Assembly: GCA_964424805.1 (NCBI GenBank)
Contig: CAYRKH010000027.1
Span: 1 to 37,474 of the forward strand
Direction: 5' to 3'
Source of the DNA: IDS-8 sp964424805
Lineage (GTDB): Bacteria; Pseudomonadota; Gammaproteobacteria; Steroidobacterales; Woeseiaceae
Length of the DNA stretch: 37,474 bases
Part shown: one piece after another, positions 1 to 7,434 of the stretch
Position numbering within the stretch: the first letter of the stretch is position 1
How the letters are laid out: each line of letters begins with the position of its first letter
Notes under the pieces: model-generated
Database searches by the model: none
Told to the model about the DNA's origin: nothing
The model's input: the letters and a program-made list of their open reading frames with translations, nothing else
Made by a program: the position numbers and the translations under genes

Positions 1-747
1 ATGCTGCGCGCGATCCGCTTCGCGGCGAAGCTCGATTTCACCATCGACCCGAGCGTCGCCGATGCCATCGCGGAGATGCGCGAGCTCCTGCGCAACGTAC
101 CGCCGGCGCGCCTTTTCGACGAGTTCCTGAAGCTGTTCCAGTACGGGCACGCGCGCCGGACTTTCGAGCTTCTGTGGGAGCATCGCCTGTTTGACCTGCT
201 GTTCCCGGAAACTGCCGAAGCGCTGGAGCGCGACACCGATTTCGGCCGCTTCGTCGAGAAAGCGCTCGCGAGCACGGACGAGCGCGTTGCCAGCGGCCTG
301 GCGGTCACCCCGATGTTCCTGCTCGGCGTGTTCCTGTGGGCGCCGGTGCGCCGTTTCGCGGAGGAGCTTCGTTCGGAGCACCAGATGTCGGAGATGGAGT
401 CGCTGGGGATTGCGGCGCAGGAGATCGCGCTCATGCAGCAGTCGCGAATCTCCATCCCGCGGCGCTTCACGGCGCCGATGCGCGACATGCTGGCACTGCA
501 GCCGCGCTTTGCCGTACAGCACGGGCGCCGGGCGCTCAGGTTCCTCGAGCACCGCCGCTTCCGGGCCGCCTACGACTTCATGATGCTGCGGGCCGAAGTG
601 GGCGAGGTCGACCGGGCAACCGCGGATTTCTGGACCGAGGTGCAGAAAAAGAACGTGGACGAGCGGCAGCGCATATTCGAGCAGACCGGCAGCGGCAAGC
701 GTACGCGGCGACGCCCGCGGCGGCGGCAGCCGCCGCAAGCGTCCTAG
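1..747 (+). CDS. pcnB: Poly(A) polymerase I, C-terminal part (5' end outside window)
   Basis: This enzyme adds 3' poly(A) tails to RNA and so promotes its decay. The window opens inside the gene: the first residues, MLRAIRFAAKL, match the internal conserved motif (R)MLRAxRFAAKL that follows the nucleotidyltransferase head, so the ATG at position 1 is not the start. What remains is the helical RNA-binding part, with PPARLFDEFLKLFQYG near residues 35-50 and LEHRRFRAAYDFMMLRAEV near 182-200. The Arg-rich tail (KRTRRRPRRRQ) is typical of PcnB. The catalytic domain is not visible. The TAG stop shares its G with the GTG of folK (TAGTG), so the two are probably translationally coupled. Family assignment is firm; only completeness is limited. 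Confidence 0.93.
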   Translation: MLRAIRFAAKLDFTIDPSVADAIAEMRELLRNVPPARLFDEFLKLFQYGHARRTFELLWEHRLFDLLFPETAEALERDTDFGRFVEKALASTDERVASGLAVTPMFLLGVFLWAPVRRFAEELRSEHQMSEMESLGIAAQEIALMQQSRISIPRRFTAPMRDMLALQPRFAVQHGRRALRFLEHRRFRAAYDFMMLRAEVGEVDRATADFWTEVQKKNVDERQRIFEQTGSGKRTRRRPRRRQPPQAS

Positions 748-1280
748 TGCACTCCGCCGTGCCGGCGCGGGAACGGTGGCGTCCGGCTTACGTCGGCGTC
801 GGCAGCAACCTCGCCGACCCGCTTCGGCAGGTGCAGGACGCCTTTGCCGCCATCGAGCGCCTCCCGGACAGCGGCTATTTCCTGCGTTCCGGCCTGTGGC
901 GCTCGGCGCCGCTGGGCCCGGCCGACCAGCCGGACTACGTGAACGCGGTTGCCGCCTTTCTCACGCGGCTGGAGGCGCACGACCTTTTGCACCGCCTGCA
1001 GGCAATCGAACGCGCGGCCGGGCGGCAGCGGCAGGCTGAACGCTGGGGCCCGCGCACGCTGGACCTGGACCTGCTGGTCCTGGGGCGACTCGTCATCGAC
1101 GAGCCCGCGCTCAGGCTGCCGCACCCGCGCATCGGCGAACGAAATTTTGTATTGTTGCCCCTCGCCGAAATTGCGCCGGGTCTCCAGGTGCCGCGGCAGG
1201 GCACCGTGGCGCGCCTGCTTGCCGGGATCAGCGGTACCCATCCAAGGATCGAGAAAATCGCGACGGAAAACCCAGCGTGA
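747..1280 (+). CDS. folK: HPPK: 2-amino-4-hydroxy-6-hydroxymethyldihydropteridine pyrophosphokinase
   Basis: FolK transfers pyrophosphate from ATP to 6-hydroxymethyl-dihydropterin, the step before dihydropteroate synthase in folate synthesis. The 177-residue product shows the family landmarks in order: YVGVGSNL near the N-terminus, RWGPRTLDLDLLVLG (the HPPK signature with its metal-binding Asp residues), and LPHPRIGERNFVLLPL. The reading frame stays open far upstream, but that part overlaps pcnB in another frame. The GTG at 747, which overlaps the pcnB stop, gives a normal HPPK N-terminus. The TGA stop overlaps the GTG of the next gene by 4 nt (GTGA). The pcnB-folK pairing is common in gammaproteobacteria. 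Confidence 0.93.
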   Translation: MHSAVPARERWRPAYVGVGSNLADPLRQVQDAFAAIERLPDSGYFLRSGLWRSAPLGPADQPDYVNAVAAFLTRLEAHDLLHRLQAIERAAGRQRQAERWGPRTLDLDLLVLGRLVIDEPALRLPHPRIGERNFVLLPLAEIAPGLQVPRQGTVARLLAGISGTHPRIEKIATENPA

Positions 1281-1954
1281 ACAACGACGATACTGCAAAC
1301 ACCGGCAACGCGCGCCACTACATCGTGGTCGAGGGCCCGATCGGCGTCGGCAAGACGAGCCTCGCCGTGCGCCTGGCCGAGAGCTTCGGCGGCGAAGTCG
1401 TTCTCGAGCGGCCGGAGGAGAACCCGTTCCTCGAACGCTTCTACAAGAGCGGGCGCTCGGCGGCGCTGCCGGCGCAGCTTTTCTTCCTGTTTCACCGGGC
1501 GCGCCAGCTCGAGGAGTTGCGCCAGTCCGACATGTTTTCGCCGGTGCGTGTGGCCGATTTTCATTTTGCGAAAGACCGCCTGTTCGCGGCGCTCAATCTC
1601 GACGCGGAGGAACTGAACCTCTACGACCAGATCAGCCGCAAGCTGGAGGTCGAGGCGCCGGTCCCGGATCTCGTCATTTACCTGCAGGCCTCCGTTGACG
1701 CGCTCGTGCGCCGTATCGCGCGGCGCGGGCGGCCTTTCGAGCGATCGATCGACCGGAACTACCTCGAGAGCGTGGCGGAAGCCTACGCGCGCTATTTTCA
1801 CACCTATGACCAGGGGCCGCTTTTGATCGTCAACGCGTCGTCCATAGACCCGGTGCACAACGACGCCGATTACGAGCAGCTCTGGCAGCAGATCCGGCGC
1901 ACGACGGGCGGCCGGCACTTTTTCAACCCGGCGGCCGCGGCGGCGCTGGCGTAA
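1277..1954 (+). CDS. Deoxynucleoside kinase family protein
   Basis: The 225-residue product belongs to the deoxynucleoside kinase (dNK) family, which phosphorylates deoxynucleosides with ATP for salvage. Visible motifs are the P-loop GPIGVGKTS at residues 20-28, a conserved acidic/Arg stretch VLERPEENPF near 42-51, and a basic lid-like segment RRIARRGRPFERSIDRNYL near 145-163 followed by the aromatic helix ESVAEAYARYF. The length fits a single-domain dNK. The GTG start overlaps the folK stop (GTGA). It sits inside a folate/pantothenate operon, between folK and panB, which I recall from other GC-rich gammaproteobacteria. The substrate (dA/dG or dC/T) cannot be read from the sequence. Confidence 0.82.
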   Translation: MNNDDTANTGNARHYIVVEGPIGVGKTSLAVRLAESFGGEVVLERPEENPFLERFYKSGRSAALPAQLFFLFHRARQLEELRQSDMFSPVRVADFHFAKDRLFAALNLDAEELNLYDQISRKLEVEAPVPDLVIYLQASVDALVRRIARRGRPFERSIDRNYLESVAEAYARYFHTYDQGPLLIVNASSIDPVHNDADYEQLWQQIRRTTGGRHFFNPAAAAALA

Positions 1955-1974
1955 TGTGCAGAAAGGTTTGACGT

Positions 1975-2805
1975 ATGTACACGCAACTCGAACAGCGCGG
2001 GATGGCAAACCCGCCGGTCAATGTCGGCACGCTTCGCAAGATGAAAGGGGACGGCGTGCCGATCGCCTGCCTCACGGCCTACGACGCCAGCTTTGCGGCG
2101 GTGGTGGATGCGGCCGGCACCGATCTCGTGCTGGTCGGCGACACTCTCGGCATGGTCATCCAGGGCCATCAAACGACCGTGCCCGTGACCGTCGCCGATG
2201 TTATCTATCACACCCGCTGCGTCTCGCGCGGGCTGCGGCGGGCGATGCTCGTTGCCGATATGCCTTTCATGAGCTACACGACGCGGGAGCAGGCGCTCGA
2301 TAACGCCGTGCGACTGATGCAGGAAGGCGGCGCCGCGATGGTCAAACTGGAAAGCGGGGAAGGACAGGTCGAGATCGTCGAGCATCTCGCGCTCCACGAC
2401 ATCCCGGTCTGCGCGCACCTCGGGCTGAAGCCGCAGTCGGTGCACAAGATCGGCGGCTTCAAGGTGCAGGGGCGAGAGCCCGAAGCGGCGCAACGCCTGC
2501 TCGAAGCCTCGATCAGGCTGCAGGATGCCGGGGCCGACATCGTGCTGCTCGAATGCGTGCCGAACGAGGTCGGCAGGTCGGTGACGGAAGCGCTCGACGT
2601 GCCCGTCATCGGCATCGGTGCGGGGCCGGACGTGGACGGCCAGATTCTCGTGCTCTACGACATACTCGGCATCACGCAGGGGCGGATGCCGCGCTTCGTG
2701 CAAAACTTCATGCAAGGGCGGGACGCGCCGCTCGATGCGCTCTCCGCTTACGTCGAAGCCGTGAAGCAGCGCCATTATCCGGCACCCGAGCATTGTTTCT
2801 CCTGA
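1975..2805 (+). CDS. panB: Ketopantoate hydroxymethyltransferase
   Basis: PanB makes ketopantoate from 2-ketoisovalerate and methylene-THF, the first committed step of pantothenate and coenzyme A synthesis. The 276-residue protein has the whole TIM-barrel pattern: CLTAYDASFA, LVLVGDTLGMV with metal ligand Asp56, DMPFMSY with Asp95, AHLGLKPQSV, and LLECVP with catalytic Glu193. The ATG at 1975 has a good ribosome binding site (GAAAGG, 8 nt upstream). Met10 at 2002 is a possible shorter start. The gene lies 20 nt after the deoxynucleoside kinase gene and 36 nt before panC. One-carbon supply links it to folK upstream. Confidence 0.96.
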   Translation: MYTQLEQRGMANPPVNVGTLRKMKGDGVPIACLTAYDASFAAVVDAAGTDLVLVGDTLGMVIQGHQTTVPVTVADVIYHTRCVSRGLRRAMLVADMPFMSYTTREQALDNAVRLMQEGGAAMVKLESGEGQVEIVEHLALHDIPVCAHLGLKPQSVHKIGGFKVQGREPEAAQRLLEASIRLQDAGADIVLLECVPNEVGRSVTEALDVPVIGIGAGPDVDGQILVLYDILGITQGRMPRFVQNFMQGRDAPLDALSAYVEAVKQRHYPAPEHCFS

Positions 2806-2841
2806 GGAGCAGGTGAGCCGGGCGGCTTACGGGTAACCAGG

Positions 2842-3690
2842 GTGCACACAATCAAGACCCGCGAGGAGCTGCGCGAACGGCTTGCCGACTGGCGGCGTGC
2901 CGGCGACCACGTAGCGCTCGTGCCGACCATGGGTAACCTGCACGAAGGGCACCTGAGCCTCGTCAAGCTGGCGCGGACGCACGCCGAACGCGTGGTGGTC
3001 TCGATCTTCGTCAATCCCTCGCAGTTCGAGCCTGGCAGTGATTACGAGCAGTACCCGCGGACGTTCGATCTCGACAAACGGCGCCTGAAGCGCGCCGGGG
3101 CCGACCTGCTGTTCGCCCCGGACGTCGATACCGTGTACCCCTTCGGCATTGATACGGCCACGCGGGTCACCGTGCCGAAACTCTCCGACGAGCTGTGCGG
3201 GGCCTTCCGTCCCGGGCACTTCGAAGGGGTGACGACGGTGGTCGCGCGCCTGTTCGGCCTTGTCATGCCGGACGCCGCCGTGTTCGGTGAAAAGGATTAC
3301 CAGCAGCAGCTGCTCATTCGCCGCATGGTCGACGACCTGCAGTGGACCGTCCGCGTCGTGACGGCACCGACGATCCGCGGCGATGACGGGCTCGCCTACA
3401 GCTCGCGCAACCAGTACCTGACCGAAGACGAGCAGGCCATCGCGCCGATCCTTTACCGCGAGCTGCGTCGCGTCGCGCTGGCGATCGAGGGCGGCAACCG
3501 CGATTACGCGGCGCTGGAAAGCGAGGCGATGACGGTGCTGCAGAAGGCCGGGTTCAAGCCGGATTACGTCAGTGTCCGCCGCGCGGAGAACCTCGACCCG
3601 CCGGACCGCAGCAGCGACGAGCTGGTAGTGCTGGCCGCCGCGCGCCTCGGCAAGGCGCGGCTGATCGACAACGTCCGGGTCCAGTCCTGA
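2842..3690 (+). CDS. panC: Pantothenate synthetase (pantoate--beta-alanine ligase)
   Basis: PanC condenses pantoate with beta-alanine through a pantoyl-adenylate intermediate. The 282-residue protein carries the nucleotidyl-transferase HxGH box (LVPTMGNLHEGHLSL, His34 and His37), FVNPSQF, the pantoate site around GAFRPGHFEGVTTVV, FGEKDYQQ, and SSRNQYL, which stands in for the KMSKS loop. The start is GTG at 2842. panD, often found next in pantothenate operons, is absent: the gene is followed at once by an inverted repeat and then by genes on the other strand, so beta-alanine must be supplied from another locus. Confidence 0.96.
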   Translation: MHTIKTREELRERLADWRRAGDHVALVPTMGNLHEGHLSLVKLARTHAERVVVSIFVNPSQFEPGSDYEQYPRTFDLDKRRLKRAGADLLFAPDVDTVYPFGIDTATRVTVPKLSDELCGAFRPGHFEGVTTVVARLFGLVMPDAAVFGEKDYQQQLLIRRMVDDLQWTVRVVTAPTIRGDDGLAYSSRNQYLTEDEQAIAPILYRELRRVALAIEGGNRDYAALESEAMTVLQKAGFKPDYVSVRRAENLDPPDRSSDELVVLAAARLGKARLIDNVRVQS

Positions 3691-3693
3691 CCG

Positions 3694-3788
3694 GTAGGAG
3701 CGCGCATCGCGCGCGATGCCACCGCGGTGTGGAGTGGCATCATGCGGCGGTCTGGCGCGACGGCATCGCGCGCGATGCGCGCTACTAC
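3694..3788. repeat. BIME-like pair of inverted REP palindromes
   Basis: Two 27-nt arms, 3694-3720 and 3762-3788, are reverse complements of each other at 26 of 27 positions and are separated by 41 nt. Each arm begins on its outer side with GTAGGAG (or GTAGTAG read on the minus strand) and contains its own palindromic core GCGCATCGCGCGCGATGC. An outer GTAG head joined to a short GC-rich palindrome is how REP elements of pseudomonads and xanthomonads look, and two in opposite orientation form a BIME. It sits between the convergent ends of panC and the GGDEF gene, a usual REP location. It may form a long hairpin that protects or ends both transcripts. No partner transposase (RAYT) is in the window. 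Confidence 0.8.
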
Positions 3789-3823
3789 GAAACCGTTCGC
3801 CGCCGGTGCGAGACGCGGCGTCG

Positions 3824-4801
3824 TCAGCCGCTGCGGCGGACGGTGTTGCGGCCGGCGTCCTTGGCTTCGTAGAGGGCGGCGTCGGCGGCGCGCAGGAGGG
3901 CTTCGAAAGTGCCGCCCGGGTGCAGCTCGGCAACGCCCATCGAGACCTCGACCGGAAGCTGGATGAGCGAGTCCTGGCTATCCCCGGTGCCGCCGGAGAC
4001 GGCCTTGCGCACGCGCTCCGCGATCGTCATCGCTTCGTCCGCGCCGATCCCCGGTAGCAGCACCGCGAACTCGTCGCCGCCGAATCGCACCAGGAGGTCA
4101 CGGGGGCGGAAGTGCTTTTGCAGGATGTGCGCGACCGCCGTCAGCACCCGGTCGCCGGCCACGTGCCCGAACAGGTCGTTGAAGCTCTTGAACTGGTCGA
4201 CGTCGATCATGATCAGCGATACCGGCTGGCCGCTTTGCACGCACCGGCCCACTTCGCGCGGAAACGTCTCCTCCATTGCGTGACGGTTCTGCAAGCCGGT
4301 CAGCGCATCCGTCCTCGCGTTGCGTTCGAACTTCTGCAGGTCGCCGAAGCTTGCAGCAATGAACTGGTTGTGGCTGCGCACGCGTTCCGAGAGTACGACC
4401 AGCAGGTTCTTGCAGAACGCGTGTGACGCATCGACCATGGCCCAGAGGATCGCCTGGTGGATGACCAGCAGGTGGGTGGCCTCGGCGGCGACGACGTAGG
4501 CGGACGGGTCGCGGTCCTCGATGATCGACATCTCGCCGGCACATTCGCCCACGCGCATGGTCGCGATGATCGGCGCGTCAAGTGAGCCGACGTGCACGTG
4601 CAGGCTGCCCGACAGCACCACGAAGACGTGCTCGTTTTTTGAACCCGGGGACAGCAGCAGCTCGCCCTGCAACAGGTCGCGCCGCTCGCATTGCTGCAAC
4701 AGGTCCTGCACCTCCGCCGGTTCCACGTCCTGGAACAATTGCAGGCCGGCCAGCAGCGAGCGTTGGTAGTCCGAATTCAAACCGAGCGTGATAGCTGTCA
4801 C
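3824..4801 (-). CDS. cNMP-binding-like domain / GGDEF diguanylate cyclase
   Basis: The 325-residue product joins an N-terminal cyclic-nucleotide-binding fold (residues about 20-125, with GELLLSPGS and GECAGEMSII) to a short helix and a GGDEF domain (about 162-325). The active-site motif RFGGDEF is intact at 239-245 and so is the inhibitory I-site RPRD at 232-235, so it should make c-di-GMP with product feedback. In the phosphate-binding cassette the usual Arg before Ser/Thr-Ala is Pro99 (DPSAYVVA), so classic cAMP binding is doubtful. There is no membrane segment, so it is cytoplasmic. The start is GTG at 4801; TTG at codon 8 is an alternative. It lies 37 nt downstream of queG on the same strand. 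A CRP-type palindrome overlaps the start. Confidence 0.9.
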   Translation of the reverse strand: MTAITLGLNSDYQRSLLAGLQLFQDVEPAEVQDLLQQCERRDLLQGELLLSPGSKNEHVFVVLSGSLHVHVGSLDAPIIATMRVGECAGEMSIIEDRDPSAYVVAAEATHLLVIHQAILWAMVDASHAFCKNLLVVLSERVRSHNQFIAASFGDLQKFERNARTDALTGLQNRHAMEETFPREVGRCVQSGQPVSLIMIDVDQFKSFNDLFGHVAGDRVLTAVAHILQKHFRPRDLLVRFGGDEFAVLLPGIGADEAMTIAERVRKAVSGGTGDSQDSLIQLPVEVSMGVAELHPGGTFEALLRAADAALYEAKDAGRNTVRRSG

Positions 4802-4802
4802 A
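4787..4802 (-). promoter_or_regulatory. CRP-type palindrome over the start of the GGDEF gene
   Basis: Read on the minus strand the site is TGTGACAGCTATCACG, which matches the CRP/Vfr/Clp core TGTGA-N6-TCACA at 9 of 10 defined positions. It covers the GTG start codon itself (GTG at 4801-4799). A bound regulator here would block transcription or initiation, unless translation really starts at TTG codon 8. The match is visible; a function is inferred. Confidence 0.4.
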
Positions 4803-4838
4803 GAAATCCCATAACCTTTTGTCCTGGCTGCTAGCGAA

Positions 4839-5954
4839 TCATTCCTGGCCGTGTTGCTCCAGTGCCCACTTCACATGTTCGCGCACCATGTCCGAGGCGT
4901 GGTTCCGCCGCGCCTGAAGCGCGCGGACGATTTCCGGCGTCGATTCGGCGTTGCCGAGGGCGACCGCAAGGTTGCGCAACCAGCCGACATAGCCGACGCG
5001 GCGCATCGCGCTGCCCTCGGTTTTCGCCTTCCAGGTGTCCTCGCTCCAGGCAAACAGCGCGACCAGGTCCGGGGCGTCGAGGCCGTGGCGGGGCGCGAAA
5101 TCGGCTTCAGCGCTTTGCCGTGCAAACTTGTTCCATGGGCAGAACAGCTGGCAATCGTCGCAGCCGTAAACGCGGTTTCCGATCAGCGGCCGGAGCTCGA
5201 CGGGTATCGATCCCTTCAGCTCGATGGTGAGATACGAGATGCACCGCCTGGCATCCAGCCGGTAGGGCGCCACGATCGCACCGGTCGGGCAAACGTCGAG
5301 ACAGGCGCGGCAGCTCCCGCAGTGGCTTTCCTCCGGGACGTCGACCGGCAGCGGCAGGTCGGTATACAGCTCGCCGAGGAAGAACCACGAGCCCGCGTTG
5401 CGGTTGATCAGGTTCGTGTGCTTGCCGATCCAGCCGAGCCCCGCTTTCTCGGCGAGGGGTTTTTCCAGCACCGGTGCGCTGTCGACGAACACCCGGTGGC
5501 CGAAAGGGCCGATCTCCTCGCCGATGCGGCGCGCGAGCGCGCGCAGCCGGCCGCGCAGCACCTTGTGATAATCGCGACCGAGCGCATAGCGCGACATGTA
5601 GGCCTTGTCGCGGCGCCCCAGCAGTGCGGCCGCGCTGGCCGCGTCTTCGGGCAGGTAGTCCATGCGCACCGAGATCACGCGCACGGTGCCCGGCACCAGC
5701 ATCTCCGGGCGGCTGCGCTTCGGCCCGTGATGCGCCATGTAGCCCATCTCGCCGTGGAAGCGGTCCTCGAGCCAGCGGGCCAGGCGTTCCTCGGCCGCGG
5801 CGAGATCGACATCGCTGACGCCCATCTGCTGGAAACCGAGCTCGTGACTCCAGCGCCCGATCGCCTCCTTAAGCCTGGCGAGGTCCGGATCGCCCGCCGC
5901 CGCACGTTTCTCTGTTGGGCCGGGAATCATGGTGCCGCTATTATGGACCGTCAT
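4839..5954 (-). CDS. queG: Epoxyqueuosine reductase
   Basis: QueG is a cobalamin-dependent iron-sulfur enzyme that reduces epoxyqueuosine to queuosine in tRNA, the last step of Q34 synthesis. The 371-residue protein shows the catalytic Asp159 in VDSAPVLEK, the glycine-rich GLGWIGKHTN, and two 4Fe-4S cysteine sets: CGSCRACLDVCP (212, 215, 218, 222) and Cys238 with GCDDCQLFCPW (265, 268, 272). C-terminal HEAT-like helices follow. The ATG at 5954 overlaps the ATG of nnr on the other strand (CATG). Met9 at 5930 is a second candidate that leaves a 22-nt gap and still keeps the conserved region whole. The divergent queG/nnr pair matches the yjeS/yjeF arrangement of E. coli. Confidence 0.95.
   Translation of the reverse strand: MTVHNSGTMIPGPTEKRAAAGDPDLARLKEAIGRWSHELGFQQMGVSDVDLAAAEERLARWLEDRFHGEMGYMAHHGPKRSRPEMLVPGTVRVISVRMDYLPEDAASAAALLGRRDKAYMSRYALGRDYHKVLRGRLRALARRIGEEIGPFGHRVFVDSAPVLEKPLAEKAGLGWIGKHTNLINRNAGSWFFLGELYTDLPLPVDVPEESHCGSCRACLDVCPTGAIVAPYRLDARRCISYLTIELKGSIPVELRPLIGNRVYGCDDCQLFCPWNKFARQSAEADFAPRHGLDAPDLVALFAWSEDTWKAKTEGSAMRRVGYVGWLRNLAVALGNAESTPEIVRALQARRNHASDMVREHVKWALEQHGQE
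5915..5944 (+). promoter_or_regulatory. Candidate sigma70 promoter for nnr
   Basis: TTGGGC (5915-5920), an 18-nt spacer and TATTAT (5939-5944) form a plausible -35/-10 pair. The predicted transcription start falls at about 5951, within a few nt of the nnr ATG at 5953, so the transcript would be nearly leaderless. The element lies inside the first codons of queG if that gene starts at 5954. The match is seen; activity is inferred. Confidence 0.35.
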
Positions 5955-7434
5955 GGCCGCAGAACTACCCCCGGACGTCTACTCCACCGAGAGCGTGCGT
6001 CGCATCGACCGCCGCGCGATCGAGGAGGCGGGCATCACCGGTTACGAGCTCATGCAGCGTGCCGCCGCCGCCGCGCTCGCGGCCGCGTGCCGCGAGTTCC
6101 CGGACGCGCGCCGCTGGCAGGTGGTGTGCGGCGGCGGCAACAACGGCGGCGACGGGTACGTGCTGGCGCGTTTTGCCGCCGAGCGCGGCATCGACGTGTC
6201 CGTGGTGGCGCTGGCCGACCCGCGCGACCTGTCCGGCGATGCGGCCACCGCTCACGCCGATTTCGTGCGCGCGGGCGGCGCCGTCGCCGCGTGGCGCGGG
6301 ACGCTGGACGGGGGCGCGGGGCTCCTGGTCGATGCCATCCTCGGCAGCGGGCTCGCCCGCAACGTCGAAGGCCCGTTCGCCGAGGCCGTCAACGCGATCA
6401 ACGACCATCCCGCGGCGGTGCTGTCGCTGGACGTGCCGAGCGGCATCGCGAGCGACACCGGCAAGGTCATGGGCACCGCCGTGCACGCCGATCATACGAT
6501 CACGTTCGTCGGCCTGAAGAGCGGCCTGTTCCTGGCGCGCGCGGCGGACTTTACCGGCACGCTCTCTTTTGCCGGGCTCGACATTCCGGCCGCCTGCCGA
6601 GCGCCGGAGGAACCGCAGATGCGACGTATCGATGCCGCGGTCATTCGCCGGGAGCTTCCGCCGCGGCGCCGGAATGCGCACAAGGGCGATTTCGGGCACC
6701 TGCTGTTGATCGGCGGCGGGCCGGGCATGCCGGGTGCCATCCGGCTGGCCGGCGAAGGCGCGCTGCGGGCCGGCGCCGGCCGGGTGACGGTCGCGACGCA
6801 TCCTGCCAACGGCGGCATCGTCATGGCCGGGCGGCCGGAGCTCATGTGTCACGGCATCGAGAGCGGCCGTGAGCTCGCGCGCCTGCTGAAACGCGTGTCG
6901 ACCGTGGCGATCGGGCCCGGCCTCGGCACCGACGAGTGGGCCGTCGAGCTCCTGGAGGAAACCCTGCGGCACGAGCTGCCGGCCGTGCTCGACGCCGATG
7001 CGCTGAACCTGCTGGCGAAAGAGCCGCGACGCCGCGACGGCTGGGTCCTGACGCCGCATCCCGGCGAGGCGGCGAAACTGCTGGGCCAGTCGGTCGTGGC
7101 GGTGCAGGGCGATCGCCTGCGCGCGCTCGGCCGGCTGCGGGAGCGCTACGGCGGTACGCTGGTGCTGAAAGGCGCCGGCACCCTCGTGTCCTCGGACAGC
7201 GGCGTGCCGTGGCTGTGCACCGCCGGCAACGCGGGTATGGCGTCGCCCGGCATGGGCGACGTGCTGACCGGCATCGTCGCCGGGCTGCTGGCCCAGGGCC
7301 TCGCCGCTGAGACCGCCGCGACGGTCGGCGTGCTGGCACACGCGTTCGCCGGCGACGCGGCCGCCGGGACCGCGCCGCGCGGCTTGCTTGCCTCCGACCT
7401 GCTTGCACACCTGCGGCCATGGCTGAACCCCTGA
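5953..7434 (+). CDS. nnr: Bifunctional NAD(P)H-hydrate epimerase / ADP-dependent NAD(P)H-hydrate dehydratase
   Basis: Nnr repairs hydrated NAD(P)H: the N-terminal domain epimerises R to S and the C-terminal domain removes water using ADP. The epimerase half shows YELMQRAAAAAL and CGGGNNGGDGYVLARF (about residues 59-74). The dehydratase half shows AHKGDFGHLLLIGGGPGMPG (around 245-258), AIGPGLGTDEW, VLDADALNLLA, LTPHPGEAAKLL and GNAGMASPGMGDVLTG (from about 426). From the ATG at 5953 the protein has 493 residues. An in-frame ATG at 5929 would add eight residues but cuts further into queG and matches the family less well. Its end overlaps tsaE by 16 nt, and it leads the long operon toward purA. 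Confidence 0.95.
   Translation: MAAELPPDVYSTESVRRIDRRAIEEAGITGYELMQRAAAAALAAACREFPDARRWQVVCGGGNNGGDGYVLARFAAERGIDVSVVALADPRDLSGDAATAHADFVRAGGAVAAWRGTLDGGAGLLVDAILGSGLARNVEGPFAEAVNAINDHPAAVLSLDVPSGIASDTGKVMGTAVHADHTITFVGLKSGLFLARAADFTGTLSFAGLDIPAACRAPEEPQMRRIDAAVIRRELPPRRRNAHKGDFGHLLLIGGGPGMPGAIRLAGEGALRAGAGRVTVATHPANGGIVMAGRPELMCHGIESGRELARLLKRVSTVAIGPGLGTDEWAVELLEETLRHELPAVLDADALNLLAKEPRRRDGWVLTPHPGEAAKLLGQSVVAVQGDRLRALGRLRERYGGTLVLKGAGTLVSSDSGVPWLCTAGNAGMASPGMGDVLTGIVAGLLAQGLAAETAATVGVLAHAFAGDAAAGTAPRGLLASDLLAHLRPWLNP

Noticed and set aside
1..3. ATG at the first base as the start of pcnB
   Set aside because: MLRAIRFAAKL is an internal PcnB motif that follows the catalytic head; the true start is outside the window.
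4851..6872. 673-codon open frame on the plus strand, antisense to queG and running into nnr out of frame
   Set aside because: It overlaps two genes with complete conserved motifs. Its own translation is low-complexity Arg/Ala/Gly-rich and has no family motif, as expected for antisense frames in GC-rich DNA.
5965..7410. 481-codon minus-strand open frame opposite nnr
   Set aside because: It is a mirror frame of a well-conserved gene, has biased His/Arg/Gly composition and no recognisable domain.
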